64,000 bases of DNA from NCBI RefSeq assembly GCF_000384155.1, contig NZ_KB913031.1, positions 2,598,961-2,662,960 on the forward strand, read 5' to 3'. Positions 26,557 through 36,492 of the stretch are shown one piece after another. How positions within the stretch are numbered: the stretch's first letter is position 1; the number at the start of each line of letters is the position of its first letter. The position numbers and the translations under genes are program-made. This DNA is from Methylophilus sp. 42. GTDB lineage: Bacteria > Pseudomonadota > Gammaproteobacteria > Burkholderiales > Methylophilaceae. The notes under the pieces are model-generated. The model saw only the letters and a list, made by a program, of their open reading frames with translations. It searched no databases and was not told where the DNA came from.

Positions 26557-28911
26557 TTAATACATGAGTTCAGCAAAAAACTTCACATTACGACCGGGGC
26601 CAAGAATACCCGAACCTCCCATGGCGTTGTCAAATCGATATTGATTGTTAGTCAAATTCTCACCAATCAACCGCAAAGTCACATTCGGCGATGCTCGCCA
26701 GTTAACACCCGCATTCCATAATACATAACCGTTCTGTATACCATAGGTATAAGGGGAAGAAGCGCTGCCGTCCCCTGACAAAATCACATCACGATCTGAT
26801 ATCTTACGGAAAGTCAGATTGGCATCAATACTGCTCGTAATTTCTTTACCGATATTGATATTCAATGCATTGCCAGGAACGGTATACAAAGGCACAGCCG
26901 TTAATCCATTGTTCAACTCACCCGAGATTTTTGAGTAAGATCCTCGCATAAACCACCCTTGGTATTGCAGGAAACTCTCAAACTCTATGCCATTACGCCG
27001 CTCCCAGCCATCCTGCGTATATTTTCCTTGCGCGGTATCATAGCGCATTGAAGTAAATAAATTTCCAGTATAGATATGGTAAAAGTTAAGTTTGCTACTC
27101 AGAAAAACATTCGTCCCCCATAGCCTTGGGTTCTGATAACTGATACCTGCCTCAGTTGACTCGGAATTCTGCAAATTATATAAATCACCACAGATTGTTG
27201 ACGGCGTTTGTGGAAACAGGCATCTGCTGCCAAAACCACCAGCAGTAAAATACTCATCTAACAAAGGCGGCCTGAATCCTTGCGCATAATTACTATAAAT
27301 CGTCAATTTTTCAGGACTATTACGCCGGAACAGGTCATAAGCGAGACCCAGACTAAAAGTCTCCGCAGTAAACTCTATTTTGTCTGACTGGCCAAATTGA
27401 GCCAGCCGCTTTTTCGTGAGTGCGCCAGTAACTTCCACCTCATAATCATCTCGCCGGTAACCGGGTTTAATATTGAGCTGCCCCCATTGTATATTTGGCT
27501 GCAGATAAAACGCCTTATAGGACCGATTACCTGATGGCGCAGTGAGGTTTTGCCCTCCGGGATAACTATTCACTTGGACAGATGAATTACTGTTCTCATA
27601 GAACCTTGACACTTCGCGCTCGCGACTATTGTATTGCCAGCCAGCCAGAAGGCTTAGCTCCACATTGTCAGTTTTGGCAATGATAGCGGTATTACTCAAA
27701 TCTATCGTTCTGGTTTTGTAATTGTAGTAATCATTCAGGTCACCCGGACAAATTGTTTTATTACTGGGATTAGGTGTAAAAATGATGCCATTACAGAAAC
27801 TATTGCTGGGGTTAATGTTGGACCAGCCAGGTTTCAGAAGATCGTGTAAGTTTGTATAGCCCCCGGCAAACACTGCCTTCAGATTAAGCAAGGGATTGTC
27901 CGGCGTGTAATTTAAAGTTTCGGTCCAACTGAAATCATCAGTCGCGCGACGAACATATCCAAAAAACCCTGGTTGGCCGCCAGTGGCATCATAAGGCTGC
28001 ATGCCTGTATCAGTAAACTTCACCAGAGAGGTAATCATTTCCAGATCATCTCTAGGAAAGATTGAAACTTTAAGTAACTGCGAGATTGACTCAATGGCAG
28101 AATTGTCGAGCTTAGTTTTGTCTGCCAGGGTGATATTATTGGATTGACGGTTAGAGTAATTGTAAAGAATATCTATACGCTCATGAGGGCGTGCATAAAG
28201 CATGTATGAGCGCGAATATTCATCATTATTATTGCCATAGCCGAATTTGGCTTTAGCACCAACGGTTTGCCCCGGCCGCAAAAAGTCGGCAGCATTTTTT
28301 GTCTGCGCAATAATGGTGCCGCCCAGGGCACCAGAGCCACTGGAAATTTGAGGCCCACGTTGCACTTCAATACTTCTAAGCAGCTCTGGCTCAATAAAAG
28401 TCCCTCCCATTCGGTACTTCTCAAAAGCCTTCGGTGCGCCATCTACTTTAACCACAACATCTTCGTTATCCGCAAAGCCACGTATACTGAAAGTCATGCC
28501 GCTGGCACGTGGTCCACCAGAGGTAGAAACGCCAGGCACGGATCGCACTGCCTCAAAAATATTACTGAACTGTGAGCGTTGTAATTGTTCTGAGGTAATT
28601 GTTGTAATGGATTGCGTTGAGTTAATCCCAGAATCCTCTTTTACTCTGACGTCTTTGACGGACACTTCAGGCAAGGTATCAACATCGTCCAACTCCGCTT
28701 TTTTATTCTGTTTAGGCGTGACTGCCTGTTGTTCGAGATTTTCTGAAGAGTTCTCAACTTTGTCAGACTCTTTATCTTTCACAGCATCTTCTGCTGCTAG
28801 CACCTGATGCTGCAGCGAAAATACCAACACTAAACAGACCAGACCGCATTGGCAAACAGCGTAAGTGTTTTTTATTATCAATCGCCAGTAATCGTTGAGA
28901 CGTGTCATCAT
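26557..28911 (-). CDS. TonB-dependent outer-membrane receptor, heme/hemoglobin-receptor type
   Basis: A 784-residue outer-membrane channel with a signal peptide ending near LQHQVLAAED and a TonB-box-like LPEVSV at about 80-85. The plug domain (about 100-215) contains FSIRGFADNEDVVVKVDG, and a 22-strand barrel ends in FFAELMY. The heme-receptor blocks FRAP (here QGFRPPLLDEYF) and NPNL (here YNLQNSESTEAGISY) can be placed. Between them lie two cysteines and no histidine, unlike classic heme receptors where a histidine there binds heme. The ligand is therefore uncertain. It lies downstream of a PEP-CTERM surface protein gene on the same strand. Confidence 0.85.
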   Translation of the reverse strand: MMTRLNDYWRLIIKNTYAVCQCGLVCLVLVFSLQHQVLAAEDAVKDKESDKVENSSENLEQQAVTPKQNKKAELDDVDTLPEVSVKDVRVKEDSGINSTQSITTITSEQLQRSQFSNIFEAVRSVPGVSTSGGPRASGMTFSIRGFADNEDVVVKVDGAPKAFEKYRMGGTFIEPELLRSIEVQRGPQISSGSGALGGTIIAQTKNAADFLRPGQTVGAKAKFGYGNNNDEYSRSYMLYARPHERIDILYNYSNRQSNNITLADKTKLDNSAIESISQLLKVSIFPRDDLEMITSLVKFTDTGMQPYDATGGQPGFFGYVRRATDDFSWTETLNYTPDNPLLNLKAVFAGGYTNLHDLLKPGWSNINPSNSFCNGIIFTPNPSNKTICPGDLNDYYNYKTRTIDLSNTAIIAKTDNVELSLLAGWQYNSREREVSRFYENSNSSVQVNSYPGGQNLTAPSGNRSYKAFYLQPNIQWGQLNIKPGYRRDDYEVEVTGALTKKRLAQFGQSDKIEFTAETFSLGLAYDLFRRNSPEKLTIYSNYAQGFRPPLLDEYFTAGGFGSRCLFPQTPSTICGDLYNLQNSESTEAGISYQNPRLWGTNVFLSSKLNFYHIYTGNLFTSMRYDTAQGKYTQDGWERRNGIEFESFLQYQGWFMRGSYSKISGELNNGLTAVPLYTVPGNALNINIGKEITSSIDANLTFRKISDRDVILSGDGSASSPYTYGIQNGYVLWNAGVNWRASPNVTLRLIGENLTNNQYRFDNAMGGSGILGPGRNVKFFAELMY

Positions 28912-28943
28912 AAAGCGTTCACTACTTCATTCATAAGCGGTAT

Positions 28944-28977
28944 ATAAAAACAAAGGGGCTTTATCAGCCCCTTTGTT
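28944..28977 (-). terminator. Rho-independent terminator between the PEP-CTERM gene and the receptor gene
   Basis: A perfect 12-bp stem (28949-28960 with 28966-28977) has a 5-base loop and, on the minus strand, is followed by TTTTT. It ends most transcripts of the PEP-CTERM gene. No separate promoter or Fur box was seen before the receptor gene, which may depend on read-through. Confidence 0.8.
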
Positions 28978-28996
28978 GTCATCGCACTAAGCTAAA

Positions 28997-29659
28997 TTAG
29001 GCTTTTTTTGCAGAGCGGCGTGCAGCAAATGCCATCAGGCCCAAGCCCAATGCCATCATGCTGAATGCTTCTGGTTCTGGAACAGGTGTCACAGTTGGAA
29101 CAGAAACAGTAGCCAATGCCAACTGATCCAAGCTCATGCTTGAGCTAGAAGCGTTGAATTTAAAGGTATACAAGGACGAAGCTGTGACATTGCTCCATTT
29201 CCAGTAGTACTCACCTTCATCCACAGTACCGAATGAACTGTTAGTGGTACCTAAAAGCTGAGTCACTGCCGTCGCAGAAGTACCGTTTAAGGTTGCAGTC
29301 AATGAAGGCATCACACCAAATGCAGCCACACGCAGGTAAACATCAAAAACACCACTAGTGGCGCCAGTTAACGTTGCTGTGAAGGCAGTTGGAGATGAGA
29401 AGCTGTAAATATTCTGGCTGCCGGTAATAAAGCTTGTACCAGACGTTTCGGTCAGCGTGGCAGTGGCGCCAGTCAATGCAACGTCAGGTGTATTGTCTTG
29501 CTTAACGAAAGGATCTACATAAGAAAATACATTCCACTCTGCATATTGCGCAGTAGTGGCGCTACCCCAAGGGGTTGCTGAATCCCATTTTTCCGTCGTC
29601 GCAAAAGCAGAACTGCTGAATGCCATACCCAAAGCGATAATTAACGCTGAAACTTTCAT
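28997..29659 (-). CDS. PEP-CTERM surface protein of unknown function
   Basis: A 220-residue exported protein with a signal peptide (MKVSALIIALGMAFSSSAFA), a Ser/Thr/Ala-rich beta body with no cysteine or histidine, and a PEP-CTERM tail: VPEPEAFSMMALGLGLMAF then AARRSAKK. Sorting to the outer surface needs an exosortase encoded elsewhere. It has no enzyme motif. The position just upstream of a heme-type receptor and near two iron-controlled PEP-CTERM proteases suggests a ligand-binding or coat role, which is inference. GAGGAG precedes the ATG by 9 bases. Confidence 0.85.
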   Translation of the reverse strand: MKVSALIIALGMAFSSSAFATTEKWDSATPWGSATTAQYAEWNVFSYVDPFVKQDNTPDVALTGATATLTETSGTSFITGSQNIYSFSSPTAFTATLTGATSGVFDVYLRVAAFGVMPSLTATLNGTSATAVTQLLGTTNSSFGTVDEGEYYWKWSNVTASSLYTFKFNASSSSMSLDQLALATVSVPTVTPVPEPEAFSMMALGLGLMAFAARRSAKKA

Positions 29660-29760
29660 AATTTAATTCTCCTCAACGAGCGCTTGTTCCCCTTCCTCTC
29701 GAAGGCCATCGCGCTACCTCTAAAATTAAGTCTCACGGACCCACACCGTTGAGTATTTCA
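29660..29760 (-). promoter_or_regulatory. Structured 5' leader of the PEP-CTERM gene
   Basis: On the minus strand the leader can form two hairpins: CTCAACGG pairing with CCGTGAG, and AGCGC pairing with GCGCT around an inner perfect hairpin CCTTC-GAGAG-GAAGG. The second ends just before the ribosome binding site. It does not match a riboswitch I know. Confidence 0.4.
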
Positions 29761-29817
29761 ATCTCCATGCTGATATTCGCATGGTTGTAAAACTGAAATG
29801 GAGAGAATAAGTTCTGC

Positions 29818-30006
29818 TTATTTTTCTACGATGGCGTCAAAGTCGACCACAAAGCGGTATTGCTTGCCGCAATCGATAATTACTTCTTTTTGCCCACGTT
29901 TTAACAAGCGAATATCCACCTTGATGCTGCCGAAACCATCATGAGCAATCAGCTCATCCAGTAATTCGAGCAATCTTTTTTTAACCGGCGCATTGACAGC
30001 TTGCAT
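29818..30006 (-). CDS. Small conserved protein behind a Fur-like box
   Basis: A 62-residue soluble protein starting MQAVNAPVKKRLLELLDELI and containing DGFGSIKVDIRLLKRGQKEV and IIDCGKQYRFVVDF. I recognise the 'LLKRGQKEV..CGKQYRFVV' pattern as that of a short conserved proteobacterial protein, but know no function. One cysteine lies in the conserved CGKQYRF stretch. The ATG is 33 bases from an almost perfect Fur box, so the gene is very likely iron-repressed. Confidence 0.7.
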   Translation of the reverse strand: MQAVNAPVKKRLLELLDELIAHDGFGSIKVDIRLLKRGQKEVIIDCGKQYRFVVDFDAIVEK

Positions 30007-30037
30007 AGAATTTATTCATCATTGTCTTGTTTATTTT

Positions 30038-30060
30038 TAAATGATAACAATTATCATTTA
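30038..30060 (-). promoter_or_regulatory. Fur-like box upstream of the 62-residue protein gene
   Basis: A perfect palindrome, TAAATGATAA and TTATCATTTA around CAA, matches the 7-3-7 Fur pattern ATGATAA-N3-TTATCAT exactly. The rest of the gap up to 30266 contains no gene I can support. Confidence 0.85.
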
Positions 30061-30266
30061 GTTTATCAATAATAAATTAACAAAGTGCACGCGTAAAGAA
30101 TAGTTAATGGTAAAAATGGGAATTTCAGAGAAAAACAAAACCGGAACAATGGCTTAGGCGAATAGCGTCTCACCCTGTGACTATCGTCAGGAACAAGACC
30201 GTAAAATAGAGGAAAAACGAAGCAGAATACCCGCATTGATAGCAGGCACTCTGTCATGAAGCCAGG

Positions 30267-30890
30267 TTAGGGCTGTGGCATGGTTTGTTTGAAGCTAGGG
30301 CGCTTCACCAGCACGCCATAATGCTTGGCCAGGTTGGGAAACTTCTCTTGCCAGTATTTACCTTCCCACTGGACACTCTTAAAACGCAAATCCAGGTAAC
30401 CCAGGGCGGTGCCCAGCGCAATATCGGCCAAGCTGAAGGTTTCGTTGACACACCACTTCTTTTTGAGCAAATTTTCATCCAGCGCGGTCAAACCAGCGGT
30501 CACCTTGGCAAACTGCTTTTCAATCCAGCCGGCAGACTGTTGTGCCTCTGGTTTGCGTTGTTCCAGCATCACCGCGACTGCCGCATCACAGATGCCATCC
30601 GCCAGGGCTTCCCAGCGGCGTACTTTAATTTTGGCTGAATGATCTTGTGGAATCAGGTGCGCCACCGGCGTACGGTGATCCAGGTATTCAACAATGACGC
30701 GCGAATCATACAAGGCATCGCCATCATCCAGCACCAGCACTGGCACTTTACCTAAGGGATTATGCTGGCTCACCGGGCAATCCGGCGCCGACAACACCAC
30801 CTCGGTTAAGGTCAGATCGACATGTTTTTCGATGGCCACAATACGCACTTTGCGCGCGTAAGGACTGTTTACCGTATATAAAAGCTGCAT
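30267..30890 (-). CDS. Glutathione S-transferase family protein
   Basis: A 207-residue cytosolic protein with the two GST domains. The N-terminal thioredoxin-fold part (about 1-80) reads MQLLYTVNSPYARKVRIVAIEKH with the likely catalytic serine in SPYARK, then NPLGKVPVLVLDDG and the glutathione-binding DSRVIVEYL. The helical C-terminal domain (about 90-207) contains VNETFSLADIALGTALGYLDLRF. Substrate is unknown. Single gene, divergent from nadC. Confidence 0.88.
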   Translation of the reverse strand: MQLLYTVNSPYARKVRIVAIEKHVDLTLTEVVLSAPDCPVSQHNPLGKVPVLVLDDGDALYDSRVIVEYLDHRTPVAHLIPQDHSAKIKVRRWEALADGICDAAVAVMLEQRKPEAQQSAGWIEKQFAKVTAGLTALDENLLKKKWCVNETFSLADIALGTALGYLDLRFKSVQWEGKYWQEKFPNLAKHYGVLVKRPSFKQTMPQP

Positions 30891-31066
30891 AGTGTGATGT
30901 GAGCCAGAAGATTGATACTTTTAACCGAAAAAAATACCCCATCACGAAAAGCTTATGCTTAAAAAACGCTGGTCTTATCGCATGTCTTGGGGCGCTTTTA
31001 TTATAATAGCTTTTAGCATGGGCTTAGAATGTCACATGCATATTTTTTAACCTTGCTGGCAACCAG

Positions 31067-31939
31067 ATGACCACATTCCCGCTTTACCAACACTTACCCG
31101 ATTATCTCGACCAGACCATCATCGCTGAACAGGTACGCGCGACCCTGGCAGAAGATATCGGTAACGGCGACCTGACAGCCGCCCTGATTCCGGCTGGCAC
31201 ACAAGCCTCAGCGACCATCATTAGCCGCGAAGACGCCGTCATTTGTGGCTGCGCCTGGCTCGCACAGTGCTTTGAGCAGTTGGACCCGGCGATACAACTG
31301 ACCTGGCTGGTAAAGGATGGTGAACGTGTGCAAGCCAATCAGCCATTGGTCAATATTCATGGGGATGCGCGCGCCATGCTGAGTGCAGAACGGCCAGCCC
31401 TTAATTTTCTGCAAACCTTGTCGGCCGTGGCAACACATACCCGCCACTATGTAGATGCCATTGCTGGTTTACCGGCACAAATTCTCGACACGCGAAAAAC
31501 GCTGCCCGGCTTACGCCTGGCGCAAAAGTACGCCGTGCTCACCGGCGGTGGCGCCAACCAGCGGCTAGCTTTATACGACGGCATTCTGATCAAGGAAAAT
31601 CATATTGCTGCTGCAGGCTCAATCACCGCCGTGTTACAAGCCGCGTTTGCATTACGGCAGACTGAGAATATCCAGATTGAGGTGGAAAACCTGGATGAAC
31701 TGCAACAAGCGCTGACTGCTGGTGCCACCAGCATTTTGCTGGATAATTTTACGCTGGAAGCGCTGCGTCAAGCCGTCGCCATGAACCAGAAACGCGCTTT
31801 GCTCGAGGCCTCGGGCAATGTGGATTTAACAACAGTGCGGGCGATTGCAGAAACAGGCGTGGACAGAATTTCGATTGGTGCGCTGACTAAAAACATACAA
31901 GCGGTGGACTTGAGTATGCGGATTCAGATGAAGCTATAG
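31067..31939 (+). CDS. nadC: Nicotinate-nucleotide pyrophosphorylase (carboxylating)
   Basis: NadC converts quinolinate and PRPP to nicotinate mononucleotide in NAD synthesis. The 290 residues show the family blocks EDIGNGDLTAALIP, SAERPALNFLQTLSAVAT, LDTRKTLPGLRLAQKYAVLTGGG with the conserved Arg and Lys of the active site, NQRLALYDGILIKENHI, and the C-terminal VDRISIGALTK. Length is normal. No other NAD genes lie nearby. The second copy of the dispersed repeat begins 63 bases after its stop. Confidence 0.96.
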   Translation: MTTFPLYQHLPDYLDQTIIAEQVRATLAEDIGNGDLTAALIPAGTQASATIISREDAVICGCAWLAQCFEQLDPAIQLTWLVKDGERVQANQPLVNIHGDARAMLSAERPALNFLQTLSAVATHTRHYVDAIAGLPAQILDTRKTLPGLRLAQKYAVLTGGGANQRLALYDGILIKENHIAAAGSITAVLQAAFALRQTENIQIEVENLDELQQALTAGATSILLDNFTLEALRQAVAMNQKRALLEASGNVDLTTVRAIAETGVDRISIGALTKNIQAVDLSMRIQMKL

Positions 31940-32001
31940 ATCATTTTGAAAGTAACTCTTTGAGCAAACGGCACAGGCAGTGATGCTTGAAGCAGAAACT
32001 C

Positions 32002-32623
32002 TTTCGCCTTGCTGGCGAGTTATTTTCTGATGCTTGCCCCTCAGAAAGTAACCAAAGAAGAGGGCACCCAGCCATCACGGCCTAAAGGCTCCCTTACGTT
32101 GCTCAACAAAATAAGCCGGTCACGAAACTCAACCTAGCGGGCTGCACACTACGCAGCCCACCGCTGGATTCAGACAGTCGCTCCCTCTACTCTTATTTTG
32201 TCTCCGCTACTCAGCGTGATGGGATGGGATGGGATTTGTCTCATCTAACTTGCATTGGTTTAGTTCGGACGATTCAAAAACCAGATTCTTTTGTTAAACC
32301 TTCTAAACGATGGCGCTCATTAGGTGTTCGGGGTCCCCATCTGCCGCGCCGAGCAACGCAGGGTTGGCGGGAGTCTTCGGCCATCGGCTGTCCGAGCTCC
32401 GCAACAAGCCACGTTCTGTGTGGCTTGTCAGGGCGAGTTTCGATGGACGCCCGGCAAACCGAGTAGCACAGGATAAAAGCGGAAGTTGGGGTGTCTTGTT
32501 CTTTGCCTTCTTTCTTATGGACAAGCATAAGAAAGAATGGTCGCCGAGAGGCGAAATAGATCGATCATAGAGATAGCCTTCGCTTTGGGAAAATAAAGAA
32601 AAGTAACTCGCCAACAAGGCGAA
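32002..32623 (+). repeat. Dispersed structured repeat, copy 2
   Basis: This 622-bp copy lies between nadC and the GspE-type gene, in the same orientation as the copy at 7908-8453. The ends again read TTTCGCCTT, three bases, GGCGAGTTA. The core from 32175 to about 32480 is nearly identical to copy 1. Hairpins at 32019-32052 (12-bp, loop TGCTTGCCCC), 32139-32159 (7-bp, loop ACACTAC) and 32508-32537 (perfect 12-bp, loop GACAAG) match those of copy 1 in place and loop but not in stem sequence. The right part is longer: a variant end at 32508-32555 is followed by a second, standard end. The remaining bases up to 32733 contain nothing I can name. Confidence 0.85.
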
Positions 32624-32733
32624 AAAAGAATACTTTTTCTCTGCATGATCACTTACCCCAAAGTGACCATTCCTGCCACTTTTCCATGGCATGATTTTTG
32701 CACCATAGGCTGGTACTCCTGCCCAAACATGAC

Positions 32734-34524
32734 ATGAATAGCCCAGCCCCATTTAATCTACCCAAAACCTTGGAAAGCCTGCGTCTGGGTGATTTGCTGC
32801 GCATGCTGGTTTCGGATGGCTGTATCGACAAGGCATGGGCAGAAAAACTGCATCAAGACCGCAAGCGGGACAGCTCCAAAATTCACCCGATTGTGATTGT
32901 GGCTGAGCAAAAATGGCCAGACCAGCAGCAGCCATCACAATTACTGACGGTGGAGAGCCTAAGCCGCTATGTGGCGGATAAGGCCGAAGTCCCTTACTAC
33001 CATATTGACCCGCTGAAACTCGATTTCAGTGCTGCCGCGCAAATTGTGTCACAAGCCTATGCCGAACGTTTGCGCATCATGCCAATCACGGTCAAGGATG
33101 GCATCGCGACCATTGCCACCGCCGATCCGTTTCACCAGGCGTGGCTGCACGACCTGGAGCGCCTGCTCAAATTACGCATACAGGTGGTGATGGTGAATCC
33201 GCTGGACTTGCAGCGCTATTTGCCCGAGATATACCAACTCTCTGCGGCGATTCAATCTGCCAACGCGGCCAAGGCCGGGCAAATTGTCGGCGTACAAAAT
33301 TTTGAACAATTAATTGAGCTGGGCAAAGACCGCCAGCTGGATGCCAATGAGCAACATGTAGTGAATATCGTCGACTGGTTGTTTAAATATGCGTTTGAGC
33401 AACGTGCCAGTGATATCCACCTCGAACCGCGCCGTAATATGGGCTTGATGCGCTTTCGTATTGATGGCGTATTGCATCAGGTGTATCAATTACCCAGCAA
33501 TATCATGAACGCGATTACCAGCCGGATTAAACTGCTGGGCCGCATGGACATGGTGGAAAAACGCCGCCCGCAGGATGGCCGTGTCAAAACGGTCAGCGGA
33601 GATGGCAAGGAAATCGAATTACGTTTATCGACCATGCCCACTGCGTTTGGCGAGAAGCTGGTGATGCGGATTTTCAAACCGGATATTCTGGTACAAGACT
33701 TCCAGCTACTTGGCTTTTCTAAACGCCAGAGTGAACAATGGGCGCAATGGACGCGTCAACCGAATGGCATCATTCTGGTCACCGGGCCGACGGGTTCTGG
33801 TAAAACCACCACGCTCTACACCACGCTGAAACAACTGGCGACCGATGAAGTGAATGTGTGTACGGTGGAAGACCCGATTGAGATGATTGAACCTGCTTTC
33901 AACCAAATGCAGGTGACGCAAAATATTGGGTTGGGCTTTGCCGAAGGCATACGCACCCTGATGCGGCAGGACCCAGACATTATTATGGTGGGCGAGATTC
34001 GCGACCAGGAAACCGCGGATATGGCGATTCAGGCTGCACTGACTGGCCACCTGGTGTTATCCACCCTGCACACTAACGATGCCCCTTCTGCCGTGACCCG
34101 TTTACTGGACCTGGGCGTGCCGGCCTACCTGATTCACTCCAGCTTGCTTGGCATCATGGCACAACGCCTGGTGCGCACGCTATGCCCGCATTGCAAAACC
34201 GAAACTGAGATTTCAGACGATGAATGGGCCAGCGTCACGCGCCCGTTTAAAGCCAAAAAACCGGCAAAAGTCATGAAGGCCGTGGGATGTCAGGAGTGCC
34301 GGAAAACCGGCTACCGTGGCCGCACCGGCATTTATGAAATGTTGACCCTTACACCGGCCTTGCGCAAACTGATTACCCCGGAAACGGACTTGTTGCAGTT
34401 ACGGCAAGCCGCCACACAGGCAGGCCTGCAACCATTGATGTTAAATGGGGCAGAAAAAGTGGCAGCTGGCCTGACCACGGTCGAAGAAGTGCTTAAAGTC
34501 GCCCCACCGATTGAAATGGACTAG
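32734..34524 (+). CDS. GspE/PilB-type secretion or pilus assembly ATPase (orphan)
   Basis: A 596-residue hexameric ATPase of the type II secretion/type IV pilus class. An MshEN-type N-terminal domain (about 60-190, with YYHIDPLKLDFSAA) leads to the ATPase core: SDIHLEPR, Walker A GPTGSGKTTTLY, the Asp-rich FQMQVTQNIGLGFAEGIRTLMRQDPD segment, Walker B IIMVGEIRD and HTNDAPSAVTRL. A zinc-binding CPHC and CQEC pair is typical of GspE and PilB. I start at the ATG at 32734. The frame opens earlier at a TTG. No other secretion or pilus gene is nearby. Confidence 0.9.
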   Translation: MNSPAPFNLPKTLESLRLGDLLRMLVSDGCIDKAWAEKLHQDRKRDSSKIHPIVIVAEQKWPDQQQPSQLLTVESLSRYVADKAEVPYYHIDPLKLDFSAAAQIVSQAYAERLRIMPITVKDGIATIATADPFHQAWLHDLERLLKLRIQVVMVNPLDLQRYLPEIYQLSAAIQSANAAKAGQIVGVQNFEQLIELGKDRQLDANEQHVVNIVDWLFKYAFEQRASDIHLEPRRNMGLMRFRIDGVLHQVYQLPSNIMNAITSRIKLLGRMDMVEKRRPQDGRVKTVSGDGKEIELRLSTMPTAFGEKLVMRIFKPDILVQDFQLLGFSKRQSEQWAQWTRQPNGIILVTGPTGSGKTTTLYTTLKQLATDEVNVCTVEDPIEMIEPAFNQMQVTQNIGLGFAEGIRTLMRQDPDIIMVGEIRDQETADMAIQAALTGHLVLSTLHTNDAPSAVTRLLDLGVPAYLIHSSLLGIMAQRLVRTLCPHCKTETEISDDEWASVTRPFKAKKPAKVMKAVGCQECRKTGYRGRTGIYEMLTLTPALRKLITPETDLLQLRQAATQAGLQPLMLNGAEKVAAGLTTVEEVLKVAPPIEMD

Positions 34525-34549
34525 CAGTCCTATCCCAAACAATGCATTG

Positions 34550-35771
<1,222 letters not shown>

Positions 35772-35779
<8 letters not shown>

Positions 35780-36488
35780 ACTCACTTCCGGCGACACTTG
35801 ATGCACTACCGGTATCCTGCACTATCTTGCCATCCAGAAACCGCACCTGCCGCTTGGCATGTTCGGCAATATCAGTTTCGTGTGTAACCAGCACAATGGT
35901 GATGCCTTCCTGGTTGAGGCTGTCAAAAATGGCCATGATTTCTTCACTGGTGGTACTGTCCAAGTTACCAGTGGGCTCATCAGCCAGAATCAAGCGTGGC
36001 TGATTAACCAAAGCACGGGCAATGGCGACCCGCTGCTGCTGCCCGCCAGAAATCTGGTTGGGATGGGAATGCATGTGCTTGCTCAGCCCCACTTTCTCCA
36101 GCAATACCCTGGCACGTGCATGACGCTCTTCTTTGCTGACACCGGCATAAACCAGCGGCAAGGCCACGTTATCCAGCAAGCTGGCGCGTGCCAGCAGGTT
36201 AAAGCCCTGAAACACAAAACCTATCGTTTGATTACGCACCTTTGCCACCTGATCCGCAGCCATGGTCGCCACCGCGTAGCCATCCAGCACATAACTGCCT
36301 GCCGTAGGCATGTCGAGGCAACCCAGAATATTCATAAAGGTCGATTTTCCAGAGCCGGAAGGACCCATGATGGCGACATAATCCCCAGCCAACACCTGCA
36401 AGTTGACGTCCTTTAATACCGGAAAATCCCCTGCCGCCGTTTGATAGGCTTTGTAGAGATGATGTACCTCAATCACTGATTTTTGCAT
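35772..36488 (-). CDS. MacB/LolD-type ABC transporter ATPase
   Basis: A cytoplasmic ABC ATPase of 238 residues. From the ATG at 36488 it reads MQKSVIEVHHLYKAYQTAAG, with Walker A GPSGSGKST at about 43-51, the Q-loop NQTIGFVFQGFNLL, signature SGGQQQRVAIARAL, Walker B LILADEPTGNLDS and the switch histidine in VLVTHETDIA. It belongs to the MacB/LolD/FtsE group that powers mechanotransmission exporters rather than substrate translocation. The frame runs on to 36575 but the upstream part overlaps the adaptor gene. It sits 4 bases after the adaptor stop. Confidence 0.92.
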
Positions 36489-36492
36489 GCGT

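Noticed and set aside
30066-30257. 63-residue minus-strand frame with a hydrophobic end
   Set aside because: No ribosome binding site, no family, and it only fills the gap beside the Fur box. Likely chance.
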